Below, in pieces: positions 33,682 through 42,734 of a DNA stretch of 64,000 nucleotides. The DNA comes from CAUSWF01 sp963535465 (GTDB lineage: Bacteria; Bacillota_I; Bacilli_A; RF39; UBA660). The stretch covers positions 60,601 through 124,600 of the forward strand of contig CAUSWF010000003.1 in NCBI GenBank assembly GCA_963535465.1, given 5' to 3'. Position 1 is the first letter of the stretch. Each line of letters begins with the position of its first letter. A program made the translations under genes and the position numbers. The notes under the pieces are model-generated. The model saw nothing but the letters and a program-made list of their open reading frames with translations, made no database searches and had not been told where the DNA came from.

Positions 33682-33711
33682 TTGACAAAACTCTAATATT
33701 TTACTTATAAT
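33682..33711 (+). promoter_or_regulatory. Promoter of rpmH-rnpA
   Basis: Consensus TTGACA (33682-33687), 18-base spacer and TATAAT (33706-33711), about 33 bases before the rpmH start. Confidence 0.85.
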
Positions 33712-33743
33712 AGAGTAGATTTTATGTCTGGAGGTGGAGAAAC

Positions 33744-33866
33744 ATGAAAAGAACATATCAACCAAATAAGCGTAAGAGAGCAAAAGTTTTAGGATTTTTT
33801 GCACGCAAAAAAACAAATATATTAAATCGTCGTCGTCGTAAAGGACGCAAGAGACTTTGCAAATAA
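33744..33866 (+). CDS. rpmH: Ribosomal protein L34
   Basis: Small, highly basic 50S protein. The 40-residue product starts MKRTYQPNKRKRAKV and ends NRRRRKGRKRLCK, both typical. It is about four residues shorter than the usual 44, with a gap in the middle and GFFAR where GFRxR is common. Ribosome site GGAGGTGGAG. First gene right of oriC, followed by a terminator before rnpA. Confidence 0.96.
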   Translation: MKRTYQPNKRKRAKVLGFFARKKTNILNRRRRKGRKRLCK

Positions 33867-33869
33867 AAT

Positions 33870-33896
33870 ACTACTGTTTTAATCCAGTGGTTTTTT
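33870..33896 (+). terminator. Terminator between rpmH and rnpA
   Basis: Seven-base stem ACTACTG / CAGTGGT (33870-33876, 33885-33891, one G-U pair) followed by TTTTTT. Probably partial, allowing more L34 mRNA than RnpA mRNA. Confidence 0.7.
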
Positions 33897-33916
33897 ACTA
33901 TAAAAATAGGTGAAGC

Positions 33917-34258
33917 ATGAAAAAATTATACATAGTTAAAACAACAAGAGATTTTGAAAGAATTATTGCGAAAAAAGATAGTTATGCTAATAAAACATAC
34001 GTAATATATAAAGAAAAAAACAATTTACAATATGATAGATTTGGTATATCTGTTGGAAAAAAAATAGGAAATGCAGTAACAAGAAATCTATATAAAAGAA
34101 GAATTAGAATGATAATAGATACTTATAGAAAAGAAAAAAACAATAAAAATGATTATATAGTAATCTTAAGAGGAAATGCTAAAACCAGTGATTTCAAGAG
34201 ACTTAGTGATGACTTCATATCGTTAATGAAAAAGATAGAGGTAGACAATGAAAAATAA
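33917..34258 (+). CDS. rnpA: Ribonuclease P protein component
   Basis: Basic protein cofactor of RNase P, which trims tRNA 5' ends. 113 residues with KKLYIVKTTRDFERII, the RNR-type core RFGISVGKKIGNAVTRNLYKRRIR (shown in two parts: RFGISVGKKIGNAV, TRNLYKRRIR) and DYIVILRGNAK. Overlaps yidC by 11 bases. Preceded by rpmH as nearly always. Confidence 0.96.
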   Translation: MKKLYIVKTTRDFERIIAKKDSYANKTYVIYKEKNNLQYDRFGISVGKKIGNAVTRNLYKRRIRMIIDTYRKEKNNKNDYIVILRGNAKTSDFKRLSDDFISLMKKIEVDNEK

Positions 34259-35159
34259 AAAACTAAAAATACTAATAATATTAGGACTTATAGTATTAAC
34301 AACAACAGGATGTACAAAAATACTAACAGATTCCAATAAAAAACAAGTAAAAAATGATGTAACAGGTCAAGTATTAACACAAAATATATTATGTAAACCA
34401 AAAGATAAAAATTCAATAAAAAAATACATAAAAAATAAAGTAGATATAAATAAATTACCAGAATGTACAAAAATGAAAATAAATGATGGTAAATATGAAG
34501 GACTATGGACTGATTTATTAGTAAAACCATCAGCATTTATACTAATTAAAATAGGAATGATAGTAAAAAATTATGGATTATCATTAATAATAGTAGGTAT
34601 ATTAATAAGATTATTAACACTACCATTAACAATAAAAGCAACTAAAAACGCTGAAATAATGAAAAAATTACAACCAGAAATGCTTAAAATAAGAACAAAA
34701 TACGAAGGAAAAACAGATCAAGAATCTATAATGAAACAAAATCAAGAAATGATGATGTTATATCAAAAATATAATTTTAATCCTTTAAGTGGAATATTTG
34801 GATCATTTATAAATTTACCTATTTTCTTTGCATTCTTAGAAGCAGTACAAAGAACACCAGCAATATTTGAAGATAAATTTTTAGGCTTTCAATTAGGAAC
34901 AACTCCATCAGTAGGATTAACAACACCATTTTGGTTCTTATATGTATTATTAGTTATATTAATTGGATTTACAACATATATATCATTTAAGAGTGCAGGA
35001 TTAAATACATCAGATGAATCCACAAAAAATATGCCAAAAATATTCACAGGTATGATTATGTTAACAGGTTTATTCATGCCTTCTGCATTAGCACTATATT
35101 GGATAACATCAAATTTATTTGTAATTATACAATCAAGAATATTGAAGAAAGGTGAGTAA
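34248..35159 (+). CDS. yidC: Membrane protein insertase YidC/SpoIIIJ
   Basis: Inserts membrane proteins alone or with Sec. 303 residues, with an N-terminal lipoprotein-type signal (LIVLTTTGCTK, cysteine at residue 22), a long extracytoplasmic segment, then the conserved five-helix core starting near FILIKIGMIVKNYGLSL, with PLTIKATKNAEIMKKLQPEM, PLSGIFGSFINLPIFFAFLEAV and a final pair of helices. The conserved intramembrane arginine is probably in VGILIRLLTLPL. The C-terminal tail is short. Operon with rnpA and jag. Confidence 0.96.
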   Translation: MKNKKLKILIILGLIVLTTTGCTKILTDSNKKQVKNDVTGQVLTQNILCKPKDKNSIKKYIKNKVDINKLPECTKMKINDGKYEGLWTDLLVKPSAFILIKIGMIVKNYGLSLIIVGILIRLLTLPLTIKATKNAEIMKKLQPEMLKIRTKYEGKTDQESIMKQNQEMMMLYQKYNFNPLSGIFGSFINLPIFFAFLEAVQRTPAIFEDKFLGFQLGTTPSVGLTTPFWFLYVLLVILIGFTTYISFKSAGLNTSDESTKNMPKIFTGMIMLTGLFMPSALALYWITSNLFVIIQSRILKKGE

Positions 35160-35160
35160 T

Positions 35161-35781
35161 ATGGAAAAACAAAAATTTATTGGAAAAACTTATGAAGAAG
35201 CAGTAAATAATGCAATGATAAGTTTACAAGAAAGCGAAGAAAATTTAATAATTAAAAAATTATCAGAAGAAAAGGGTGGATTATTTAAAGCTTCTAAAGT
35301 AGAAATTGAAGTAATTGAAAAGAGAAATATATTGCCAGAAATAAAAAATTATATAGTTAATATTTTAAAATTATCAGGTTTTACAGTTAATATAGAAGTT
35401 AAAAATAAAGAAACAATTCCTACATTAACAATTTACTCAGATAATGATTCATTAATTATAGGTAGAAATGGTAAAAATTTACAAGCTCTATCAATAATAA
35501 CAAATCAATATATTCAAAAGTTAATTGGTAAATCATATAAATTTATATTAGATGTAAATTCTTATAAAGAAAAAAGAGATGAACATTTAGAAAATTTAGC
35601 AAGAAAAATTGCAAGAGAAGTAGCAAAAACAAAAATAGAAGTTAAAATGGACTCAATGAATTCATATGAAAGAAGAGTAATACATAATGCTTTAACAAAT
35701 AATAAAAAAGTATATACTGAATCTGTAGGTGAAGAACCAAATAGATGTGTAGTAGTAAAACCAAAGAAAATAGAAGAATAA
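35161..35781 (+). CDS. jag: KH/R3H RNA-binding protein Jag (KhpB)
   Basis: RNA-binding protein linked to cell-division and elongation control in Firmicutes (KhpB/EloR). 206 residues from the ATG at 35161 (AAAGGTGAG upstream; the GTG at 35152 lies in the ribosome site). N-terminal Jag-N domain (FIGKTYEEAVNNAMISL), central KH domain with SLIIGRNGKNLQAL, and C-terminal R3H motif in MNSYERRVIHNAL. It follows yidC as in most Firmicutes. Confidence 0.95.
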   Translation: MEKQKFIGKTYEEAVNNAMISLQESEENLIIKKLSEEKGGLFKASKVEIEVIEKRNILPEIKNYIVNILKLSGFTVNIEVKNKETIPTLTIYSDNDSLIIGRNGKNLQALSIITNQYIQKLIGKSYKFILDVNSYKEKRDEHLENLARKIAREVAKTKIEVKMDSMNSYERRVIHNALTNNKKVYTESVGEEPNRCVVVKPKKIEE

Positions 35782-35784
35782 AAT

Positions 35785-35810
35785 ACCTCACATAATGAGG
35801 TGTTTTTTTT
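35785..35810 (+). terminator. Terminator of the rpmH-jag operon
   Basis: Stem ACCTCA / TGAGGT (35785-35790, 35796-35801) followed by a run of T. Confidence 0.9.
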
Positions 35811-35852
35811 AAAAAAAAATGATATAATATCGTAGAAAAAAGAGGAGGACTT

Positions 35853-37199
35853 ATGAATGATACTATAGTAGCAATTTCTACATCTTTAGGAGTAGGAGCA
35901 ATATCAATAATAAGATTAAGTGGAAAAGACTCAATAGAAATAGTTAATTCCTGCTTTAAAGGCAAAGACTTAAGAAAAGTAGATACTCATACAATAAATT
36001 ATGGATATATTATTTATAATAATGAAATCATAGATGAAGTACTAGTATCCGTTATGAGAGCTCCAAAAACATATACAACAGAAGATATAGTAGAAATAAA
36101 TTGTCATGGAGGTATAACTTCAACAAATAAAATCCTAGAAATAATGCAACTAGAAGGTTGTAGACTTGCAGAACCAGGAGAATTTACCAAAAGAGCATTC
36201 TTAAATGGAAGAATAGATTTATTAGAAAGTGAATCCATTATGGATATGATAAACAGTAAAAGTGAAGAAGCAAGAAAATTAAGTATGAATGGTATCACTG
36301 GACATATTTCAAATAAAATAGAAAGTTTTAGAGAAAAATTAAAAAAAGTTTTATCGCAAATAGAGGTTAATATAGATTATCCAGAATATTATGATATAGA
36401 AGTAATAACAGAAGAAAAAATTAAAAATATAATAAAAAAATTAAAAGAAAAATTAATAGATTTAGTAAAAGATTCAGAAAATGGTATAACTATTAAAAAT
36501 GGCATAAAGACAGTTATAGTAGGAAGACCTAACGTAGGAAAATCATCAATTTTAAATAAACTATTAAAAGAAGAAAAAGCAATAGTTACTGATATAGAAG
36601 GAACAACTAGAGATACAGTAGAAGGGGAAATACTATTAGATGGAATTTTACTTAATATAATAGATACAGCTGGAATAAGAAAAACGGAAGATAAAGTAGA
36701 AAAAATAGGTGTGGAAAAGTCTTTATCTAAAATAGAAGAAGCAGACTTAGTAATATTAGTTATAAACGGAAGTGAAGAGTTGACTGAAACAGATAAAGAA
36801 TTATTAGAAGAAACAAAAGACAAAACGAGAATTATAGTTATAAATAAGAATGATTTAAAAAATAAAGTAAATTTAAATAATAATAATATAGTATATACAA
36901 ATACCCTAACAGATGAAGGAATTTTAACACTAGTAGAAAAAATTAAAGAATTATTTAATTTAGAACAAATAAAAACTAAAGACTATACATATTTATCAAA
37001 CACTAGACAAATAACACTAGCCAAACAAGCATTAAAAAATTTATTAGATGCAGAAAAAGGAATAGAAGAAAACTTACCAGTAGATATGGTAGAAATTGAT
37101 TTAAAAAATTGTTTTGAAAATTTAGGTGAAATAATAGGTAAAAATTATAGTAATGAAATTATCGATAATTTATTCAAAAATTTTTGCGTAGGAAAATAG
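35853..37199 (+). CDS. mnmE: tRNA modification GTPase MnmE
   Basis: With MnmG installs the carboxymethylaminomethyl group on wobble uridines. 448 residues: N-terminal folate-binding domain (TIVAISTSLGVGAISIIRLSG, first 20: TIVAISTSLGVGAISIIRLS), EPGEFTKRAFLNGRIDL, a G domain with GRPNVGKSSILNKL (about 223-236), DTAG, NKND, and the C-terminal CVGK that carries the catalytic cysteine. AGGAGG precedes the start; a TATAAT at 35823-35828 suggests a promoter. Operon mnmE-mnmG-rsmG. Confidence 0.97.
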   Translation: MNDTIVAISTSLGVGAISIIRLSGKDSIEIVNSCFKGKDLRKVDTHTINYGYIIYNNEIIDEVLVSVMRAPKTYTTEDIVEINCHGGITSTNKILEIMQLEGCRLAEPGEFTKRAFLNGRIDLLESESIMDMINSKSEEARKLSMNGITGHISNKIESFREKLKKVLSQIEVNIDYPEYYDIEVITEEKIKNIIKKLKEKLIDLVKDSENGITIKNGIKTVIVGRPNVGKSSILNKLLKEEKAIVTDIEGTTRDTVEGEILLDGILLNIIDTAGIRKTEDKVEKIGVEKSLSKIEEADLVILVINGSEELTETDKELLEETKDKTRIIVINKNDLKNKVNLNNNNIVYTNTLTDEGILTLVEKIKELFNLEQIKTKDYTYLSNTRQITLAKQALKNLLDAEKGIEENLPVDMVEIDLKNCFENLGEIIGKNYSNEIIDNLFKNFCVGK

Positions 37200-37211
37200 A
37201 AGGAGAATAAA

Positions 37212-39092
37212 ATGAAATATGAAATAATAGTAGTAGGAGGGGGTCATGCAGGATGCGAAGCATCACTTGCTTCTGCTAGAATGGGACATAAAACTTTACT
37301 AATAACTGGAAATATAAAAAATATAGCAGACATGCCGTGTAATCCTTCTATAGGAGGACCTGCTAAAGGAGTAGTAGTTAGAGAAATAGATGCCTTAGGA
37401 GGAGAAATGGGGAGAAATGCTGATAAGGCATGTCTTCAAATTAAATTATTAAATACTAAAAAAGGGCCAGCTGTATGGGCATTAAGATCACAAGCAGATA
37501 AAATAATTTATCCACAAGAAATGTTGAAAACTATTAATTCCACACAAAACTTAGAAGTAAAAGAAGGAATGGTAGAAGATTTAGTAGTAAAAAACAACAA
37601 AATTAAAGGAATAATCCTATCAACAGGAGATTTAATAGAAGCTGATGCTGTAATACTTACAACAGGAACTTATTTAAAAGGAGCAATATTAGTAGGAGAT
37701 AGTAAAACTCCAGGAGGACCACACGGAGAAAAAGAATCAAAATTCTTATCTAATAAATTAAAAGAATTAGGATTTAACATATTAAGATTAAAAACAGGAA
37801 CACCACCAAGAATAGACATAAATACAATAGATTTTTCAAAAACAACTATAGAAACTGGTGATGATAAGCCACTAACTTTTTCATTTGACAACAAAATTTA
37901 CTATGATTATAAAAATCAAATACCATGCCATTTAATTTATACAAATGAAAAAACTCATCAATTAATACAAGACAATCTAGATAAATCTAGTATGTATAGC
38001 GGATTAGTAGAAGGAATAGGACCAAGATATTGTCCATCTATAGAAGATAAGGTAGTAAGATTTCAAGATAAAGAAAGACACCAATTATTCTTGGAACCAG
38101 AAAGTAAAATTATAGATGATAAAACATATGGAAATACAATATATCTTCAAGGTTTTTCAACTTCTATGCCACATGATGTACAAGAAGAAATGGTACATTC
38201 ATTAAAAGGATTAGAAAATGCAAAAATATTAAAATATGCATATGCAATAGAATATGATGCCATAGATTCAAAACAATTAAAACAAACACTAGAAACAAAA
38301 TTAGTAGAAAATTTGTATACAGCTGGACAAATTAATGGAACAAGTGGATACGAAGAAGCAGCAGGTCAAGGATTATTAGCTGGTATAAATGCTTCACTAA
38401 AATTATCAGGAAAAGAACCCCTAATACTGAAAAGAAATGAATCATATATAGGAGTTCTAATAGATGATTTAGTAACTAAAGGTGTAAAAGATCCATATAG
38501 ATTATTAACATCACGTGCAGAATATCGTCTTCTTCTAAGAAATGATAACGCAGATTTGAGATTAAGAGAATACGGACATTTGGTAGGATTATTAGATGAT
38601 GAAAGATATAAAAAATTTAAAACTAAAAAAGAAAATATTAAAAAATTAGAAGAAATTTTAAAAAATAATAGAATAACTCCTAAAAAAGAGATAAATGAAT
38701 ACTTAGAAAGTATAAATACATCAAAATTACAAGATGGAATATCTTTATATGAATTATTAAAAAGACCAGAAATAAAAATAGACTCATTAACAAAATTTAT
38801 AGATATCCCATATGATAAAGAAGTAAAAGAACAATTAGAAATACAAGCTAAATATGAAGGATATATTAAAAAAGAGGAAAGATTAGCAGAAAGGATGCTA
38901 GAACTAGAACAACTTAAAATAAGAGAAAATATAGATTATAATAAAGTTGATAACTTAGCCAGTGAAGCAAGACAAAAACTGATTGAAATAATGCCAACAA
39001 CTATAGGTCAGGCATCTCGTATATCGGGAGTTAATCCAGCTGATATTTCAATATTAACAGTATATTTAAGGAGGCATCCATCTCATGACTAA
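37212..39092 (+). CDS. mnmG: tRNA uridine 5-carboxymethylaminomethyl modification enzyme MnmG
   Basis: FAD-dependent partner of MnmE (GidA). 626 residues with the dinucleotide fold VVGGGHAGCEASLASARMG, PCNPSIGGPAKG, the GTYLKG and LKTGTPPRID motifs, the long FAD-binding centre and a C-terminal helical domain that ends LRRHPSHD. Twelve bases after mnmE and overlapping rsmG by eight. Confidence 0.97.
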   Translation: MKYEIIVVGGGHAGCEASLASARMGHKTLLITGNIKNIADMPCNPSIGGPAKGVVVREIDALGGEMGRNADKACLQIKLLNTKKGPAVWALRSQADKIIYPQEMLKTINSTQNLEVKEGMVEDLVVKNNKIKGIILSTGDLIEADAVILTTGTYLKGAILVGDSKTPGGPHGEKESKFLSNKLKELGFNILRLKTGTPPRIDINTIDFSKTTIETGDDKPLTFSFDNKIYYDYKNQIPCHLIYTNEKTHQLIQDNLDKSSMYSGLVEGIGPRYCPSIEDKVVRFQDKERHQLFLEPESKIIDDKTYGNTIYLQGFSTSMPHDVQEEMVHSLKGLENAKILKYAYAIEYDAIDSKQLKQTLETKLVENLYTAGQINGTSGYEEAAGQGLLAGINASLKLSGKEPLILKRNESYIGVLIDDLVTKGVKDPYRLLTSRAEYRLLLRNDNADLRLREYGHLVGLLDDERYKKFKTKKENIKKLEEILKNNRITPKKEINEYLESINTSKLQDGISLYELLKRPEIKIDSLTKFIDIPYDKEVKEQLEIQAKYEGYIKKEERLAERMLELEQLKIRENIDYNKVDNLASEARQKLIEIMPTTIGQASRISGVNPADISILTVYLRRHPSHD

Positions 39093-39720
39093 TGAAGAGT
39101 TTATTTTTGAACTAGAAAAATTAGGTATAGAAGTAAATAATGAAAAATTAGATAAATTAGAAAAATTTTATAATCTATTAATAGAGTGGAATAATAAAAT
39201 AAATTTAACTAGAATAACTTCAAAACAAGATGTATATCTAAAACATTTCTATGATAGTTTAACACTAATAAAAGTAATAGACTTAAATAAAATATCTACA
39301 CTTTGTGATGTTGGAACAGGAGCAGGATTTCCTGGGATAGTCCTAAAAATATTTTATCCAAATCTAAATATAACCTTAGTTGATTCTTTATTAAAAAGAG
39401 TAAAATATCTAAATACAGTAATAAAAGAACTAGACTTAGAAAATATAGTCGCAATTCATAGTAGAGCAGAAGATATAAAAGAAAAATATGATATCGTAAC
39501 CGCAAGAGCAGTTGCTAATATAGAAAAATTATTAACGTATACAATGCATCTATTAAAAAAAGATGGTAAATTAATTGCTATGAAAGGCAACATAGAAGAC
39601 GAAATGACTAAAGAGGTACAAGAAAAAATTTCTAAAAAATATAATATTGAAAATATATTAAGATTTTATTTACCAAAAGAAAATTCTAACAGATCTTTAG
39701 TAATAATAAAAAACAAATAA
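39085..39720 (+). CDS. rsmG: 16S rRNA (guanine527-N7)-methyltransferase
   Basis: SAM enzyme methylating G527 in the 530 loop (GidB). 211 residues with LEKFYNLLIEWNNKINLT, the RITSKQDVYLKHFYDSL motif, SAM site LCDVGTGAGFPGI (about 72-84), VTARAVANIEKLL and LIAMKG. Ribosome site AGGAGG inside the mnmG end. Last gene of the mnm operon. Confidence 0.96.
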   Translation: MTNEEFIFELEKLGIEVNNEKLDKLEKFYNLLIEWNNKINLTRITSKQDVYLKHFYDSLTLIKVIDLNKISTLCDVGTGAGFPGIVLKIFYPNLNITLVDSLLKRVKYLNTVIKELDLENIVAIHSRAEDIKEKYDIVTARAVANIEKLLTYTMHLLKKDGKLIAMKGNIEDEMTKEVQEKISKKYNIENILRFYLPKENSNRSLVIIKNK

Positions 39721-39739
39721 ACTCCAACAGGAGTTTTTT
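39721..39739 (+). terminator. Terminator of the mnmE-mnmG-rsmG operon
   Basis: Stem ACTCC / GGAGT with AACA loop and TTTTTT, one base after the rsmG stop. Confidence 0.8.
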
Positions 39740-39775
39740 AAATGTAAATAAATTAACGTAAAGATAAATAAAATA

Positions 39776-39804
39776 TTGAAAGTATAAAAGCAATGTTCTA
39801 TAAT
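39776..39804 (+). promoter_or_regulatory. Promoter of noc
   Basis: TTGAAA (39776-39781), 17-base spacer and TATAAT (39799-39804), 32 bases before the noc start. noc is thus separate from the rsmG operon. Confidence 0.75.
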
Positions 39805-39836
39805 TAAGTATAAGATAGAAAAGAATGGGGTAAAAT

Positions 39837-40988
39837 ATGAATGAAGTAAGAGATGAAATAACACAATTATATTTAGATGACATAATACCTAATAGATTTC
39901 AACCACGTGAAATATTTGATGAAAAAGCATTAAAAGAATTAGCAGCATCTATAAAAGAACATGGTGTTATTCAACCAATTATAGTAAGAAATATAGGCGG
40001 GAAATATGAAATTATCGCAGGAGAAAGAAGATATAAAGCAAGTGCCTTAGCAGGACTTACTAAAATACCAGCTATAATTAGAAATTTAGATGATAAAGAA
40101 TCATCAAAAGTAGCCCTATTAGAAAACTTACAAAGAAAAGATTTAAATGCAATAGAAGAAGCAAGAACTTATCAAAAAATATTAGAACTAGATGAAATGA
40201 CTCAAGAAGAACTAGCAAAAACGATGGGTAAGAGTCAATCCGCAGTAGCTAATAAAATAAGATTATTATCTTTACCTGATGAAATTCAAACTGCACTTCT
40301 AAAAGAACAAATATCAGAGCGTCATGCAAGATCACTATTAAATATTCCAAATTCAGCAGAACAAATTGAAATGTTGAAAAAAATAATAACTAACAAACTA
40401 AGTGTGAGACAATTGGAGGCAGAATTGAAAGCAAAAGAAGAACCAAAAGAAATAGCATCATCAGCACAAATAAATACTAATCCATTAACACCAGATGCAA
40501 ATCTATTAACATCTTCTAATCCATTTGGAGAAATCAAAATAGCTCCTCCAACTGAAAATGAAGAAATAGAACCAATCGATTTTTCATCTGAAGAAGATGA
40601 TGAAGAAGAAAACGACGAAAAATTTAATGATATTTCTATCCCATCAATTGACGAAGTAAAAGCAAATACAGAAGATGTTGGAACACAAAATAATTTTAAT
40701 CTAGATAGTTTATTAAATATAAACACATTAAATCAACATAAAACAACTGCAGAAAAAATCATAGAAAATGATGACGAAAAACATAATGTAGTAGAAGAAA
40801 ATTATTTTCAAAGTCCAGATTTTACAGTTATTCCAACGCCTAAAGAAGAACCAGTTTATACATTAGAAACAGGAAAAGAAAAATTATTAGAAGTAATAAA
40901 CGAATTAAAATCTAAAGGTTTAAGAATAGATGTTCAACAAATGGACTTAACAAATACATTCCAAATAATAATAAAACTAGAAAAGTAA
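39837..40988 (+). CDS. noc: Nucleoid occlusion protein Noc (ParB family), atypical
   Basis: Noc binds its own sites on the chromosome and blocks division over the nucleoid. The 383 residues align with B. subtilis Noc from IIPNRFQPREIFDEK through the CTP-binding motifs AGERRYKASA (61-70) and ALLENLQRKD (93-102), and a helix-turn-helix with GKSQSAVANKIRLL (131-144) and ERHARSLL. Glutamine, lysine and arginine at Q134, K140 and R162 are the Noc-type recognition residues as I recall them. Two oddities: it starts almost directly at the catalytic core, with a TAA codon two codons before the ATG, so the N-terminal amphipathic membrane helix is missing; and residues about 200-340 are an acidic, low-complexity linker before the C-terminal dimer domain (YTLETGKEKLLEVINELKSK). 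Own promoter; position between rsmG and parA matches Bacillus. Confidence 0.9.
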   Translation: MNEVRDEITQLYLDDIIPNRFQPREIFDEKALKELAASIKEHGVIQPIIVRNIGGKYEIIAGERRYKASALAGLTKIPAIIRNLDDKESSKVALLENLQRKDLNAIEEARTYQKILELDEMTQEELAKTMGKSQSAVANKIRLLSLPDEIQTALLKEQISERHARSLLNIPNSAEQIEMLKKIITNKLSVRQLEAELKAKEEPKEIASSAQINTNPLTPDANLLTSSNPFGEIKIAPPTENEEIEPIDFSSEEDDEEENDEKFNDISIPSIDEVKANTEDVGTQNNFNLDSLLNINTLNQHKTTAEKIIENDDEKHNVVEENYFQSPDFTVIPTPKEEPVYTLETGKEKLLEVINELKSKGLRIDVQQMDLTNTFQIIIKLEK

Positions 40989-41004
40989 AATATTTCTAGT
41001 TTTT
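40976..41004 (+). terminator. Terminator of noc
   Basis: Stem ACTAGAAA / TTTCTAGT (40976-40983, 40993-41000) with the noc stop TAA in the loop, followed by a short T-run. Confidence 0.6.
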
Positions 41005-41074
41005 CTTTCTTATAAGTACAAAAATATCTAATAATTTGATACAATAATAAAGAAATAAGAAAATAGGTGAGAAA

Positions 41075-41860
41075 ATGGGAAAGATAATATCATTAGTAAA
41101 TCAAAAAGGTGGAGTAGGAAAAACAACAACTAGTATAAATTTAGCAGCTTCACTAGGATATTATGGTAAAAAAGTATTATTAGTTGACCTAGATCCACAA
41201 GGTAATACGACAACAGGAATAGGTATAAATAAAGGAAAAATAACATATAACTTGTATGATGTATTAATAGGAGCATGTAATATAAAAGATTCGATTATAG
41301 TTACAAAATTCAAAAACTTATCAGTATTACCAGCAAGTATTAATTTATCTTCATTAGAAGCAGACTTGAGAGATAAATCAGATATTATAGGGTTAAGAGG
41401 AGAACAACTAAAACATAATTTAAGTGAAGTAAAAGATGATTATGATTATATAATAGTTGATTGTCCACCAACACTATCAATATTGATAACAAATGCCTTA
41501 ACAGCATCTGACTCAGTAATAATACCAGTACAATGTGAATTCTTAGCCTTAGAAGGAATAGTACAATTAATAAAGACTATAAGAATTGCACAAAAAAACT
41601 ACAACCCAACACTAGATGTAGAAGGCGTATTACTTACAATGTTAGACTCCAGAACTAAGTTAGGCTTTGAAGTAATTGATGAAATAAAAAAATATTTTAA
41701 AGAAAAAGTTTATAATACAATAATACCAAGATTGGTAAAATTAACTGAAGCTCCTTCACATGGAAAACCTATAATAGATTATGAGTTTGACAGTAGAGGA
41801 TCTCAAGCTTACTTAAATTTAGCGAAGGAAGTGATTGAACGAAATGAATCAAGAAATTAG
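41075..41860 (+). CDS. parA: Chromosome partitioning ATPase ParA/Soj
   Basis: Dimeric P-loop ATPase that works with ParB in origin segregation and regulates DnaA in B. subtilis. 261 residues with the deviant Walker A QKGGVGKTTTSINLA (10-24), VDLDPQGN, the Walker B-like YIIVDCPPTLS and the C-terminal RGSQAYLNLAKEV. AGGTGAG ribosome site. Overlaps parB. Confidence 0.97.
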   Translation: MGKIISLVNQKGGVGKTTTSINLAASLGYYGKKVLLVDLDPQGNTTTGIGINKGKITYNLYDVLIGACNIKDSIIVTKFKNLSVLPASINLSSLEADLRDKSDIIGLRGEQLKHNLSEVKDDYDYIIVDCPPTLSILITNALTASDSVIIPVQCEFLALEGIVQLIKTIRIAQKNYNPTLDVEGVLLTMLDSRTKLGFEVIDEIKKYFKEKVYNTIIPRLVKLTEAPSHGKPIIDYEFDSRGSQAYLNLAKEVIERNESRN

Positions 41861-42731
41861 AAAAAAATCATTAGGAAGAGGACTAGAAGACTTATTCCAA
41901 GACGATACATTAGATTATGAAAAAGTAGAACAAAAAATATTAAGAGAAACACCACATGATGAAATAGTTCAAATTAATATAGATGAACTAAGACCAAATC
42001 CATATCAACCTAGAAAAATATTTAATAAAGAAGCTTTAGAAGAGTTAGCAACTTCTATAAAGGAATATGGAGTATTTCAACCTATTATTGTAAAAAAATC
42101 TATAAAAGGATATGAAATAATAGCTGGAGAACGTCGTGTAAAAGCATCAAAATTAGCAGGTCTTGAAAAAATACCAGCAATAGTACGTGATTTCACAGAT
42201 AATGAAATGATGGAAATTGCCTTATTAGAAAATTTACAAAGAGAAAATTTAAGCTCAATAGAAGAAGCAATAGCATATAAAAAATTACAAGAAGCATTAA
42301 GATTAACTCAAGAAGAATTAGCCAAAAAATTAGGGAAAAGTAGAAGTCACATAACAAACATGTTAGGATTATTGACATTACCAGTTGAAATACAAGAAAT
42401 GGTAAATAATAAACAACTAACAATGGGACATGCAAGAGCAATATCAAAAATAGAATCAAAAGAGCAACAAGTAGCATTAGCAAAACAAGTTGTTTCTGAA
42501 GGAATGAGTGTAAGAGGAATAGAAAATCTAACTCAATTCGATAAAACAATAAAAAAGACTCATAGAATAGTAAGACATGAAAATACTAAAGAATATCAAT
42601 ATATAGAAAATATATTATGTGAAAAACTAGGTACTAGAGTAAGACTAAAAAGTGATAAGATAGAAATATCTTTTACAAATACTAAAGACCTAAATAGAAT
42701 ATTAGAAATAATGAACATAACAAAGGAGTAA
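41844..42731 (+). CDS. parB: Chromosome partitioning protein ParB/Spo0J
   Basis: CTP-dependent DNA clamp that loads at parS and spreads. From the ATG at 41844 about 295 residues; a TTG at 41835 is an alternative start, since AAGGAAG lies closer to it. The N-terminal KKSLGRGLEDLF is the ParA-activating region; NPYQPRKIF, GERRVKAS and LLENLQRENLSS are the CTP-binding core; HTH region GKSRSHITNMLGLLTLP and MGHARAISKI bears arginine and glycine at the positions that specify parS rather than the Noc site. Six parS copies are in the array at 23520-24450. Confidence 0.96.
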   Translation: MNQEIRKKSLGRGLEDLFQDDTLDYEKVEQKILRETPHDEIVQINIDELRPNPYQPRKIFNKEALEELATSIKEYGVFQPIIVKKSIKGYEIIAGERRVKASKLAGLEKIPAIVRDFTDNEMMEIALLENLQRENLSSIEEAIAYKKLQEALRLTQEELAKKLGKSRSHITNMLGLLTLPVEIQEMVNNKQLTMGHARAISKIESKEQQVALAKQVVSEGMSVRGIENLTQFDKTIKKTHRIVRHENTKEYQYIENILCEKLGTRVRLKSDKIEISFTNTKDLNRILEIMNITKE

Positions 42732-42734
42732 TAT

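Noticed and set aside
34288..34536. Leucine/tyrosine-rich antisense frames on the right arm (also in rsmG, parB, prfA, murA)
   Set aside because: They arise from the A-rich coding strand of real genes and show no motifs.
39904..39913. CACGTGAAAT inside noc, close to half of a parS site
   Set aside because: The other half does not match and the bases code for the conserved QPREIF motif.
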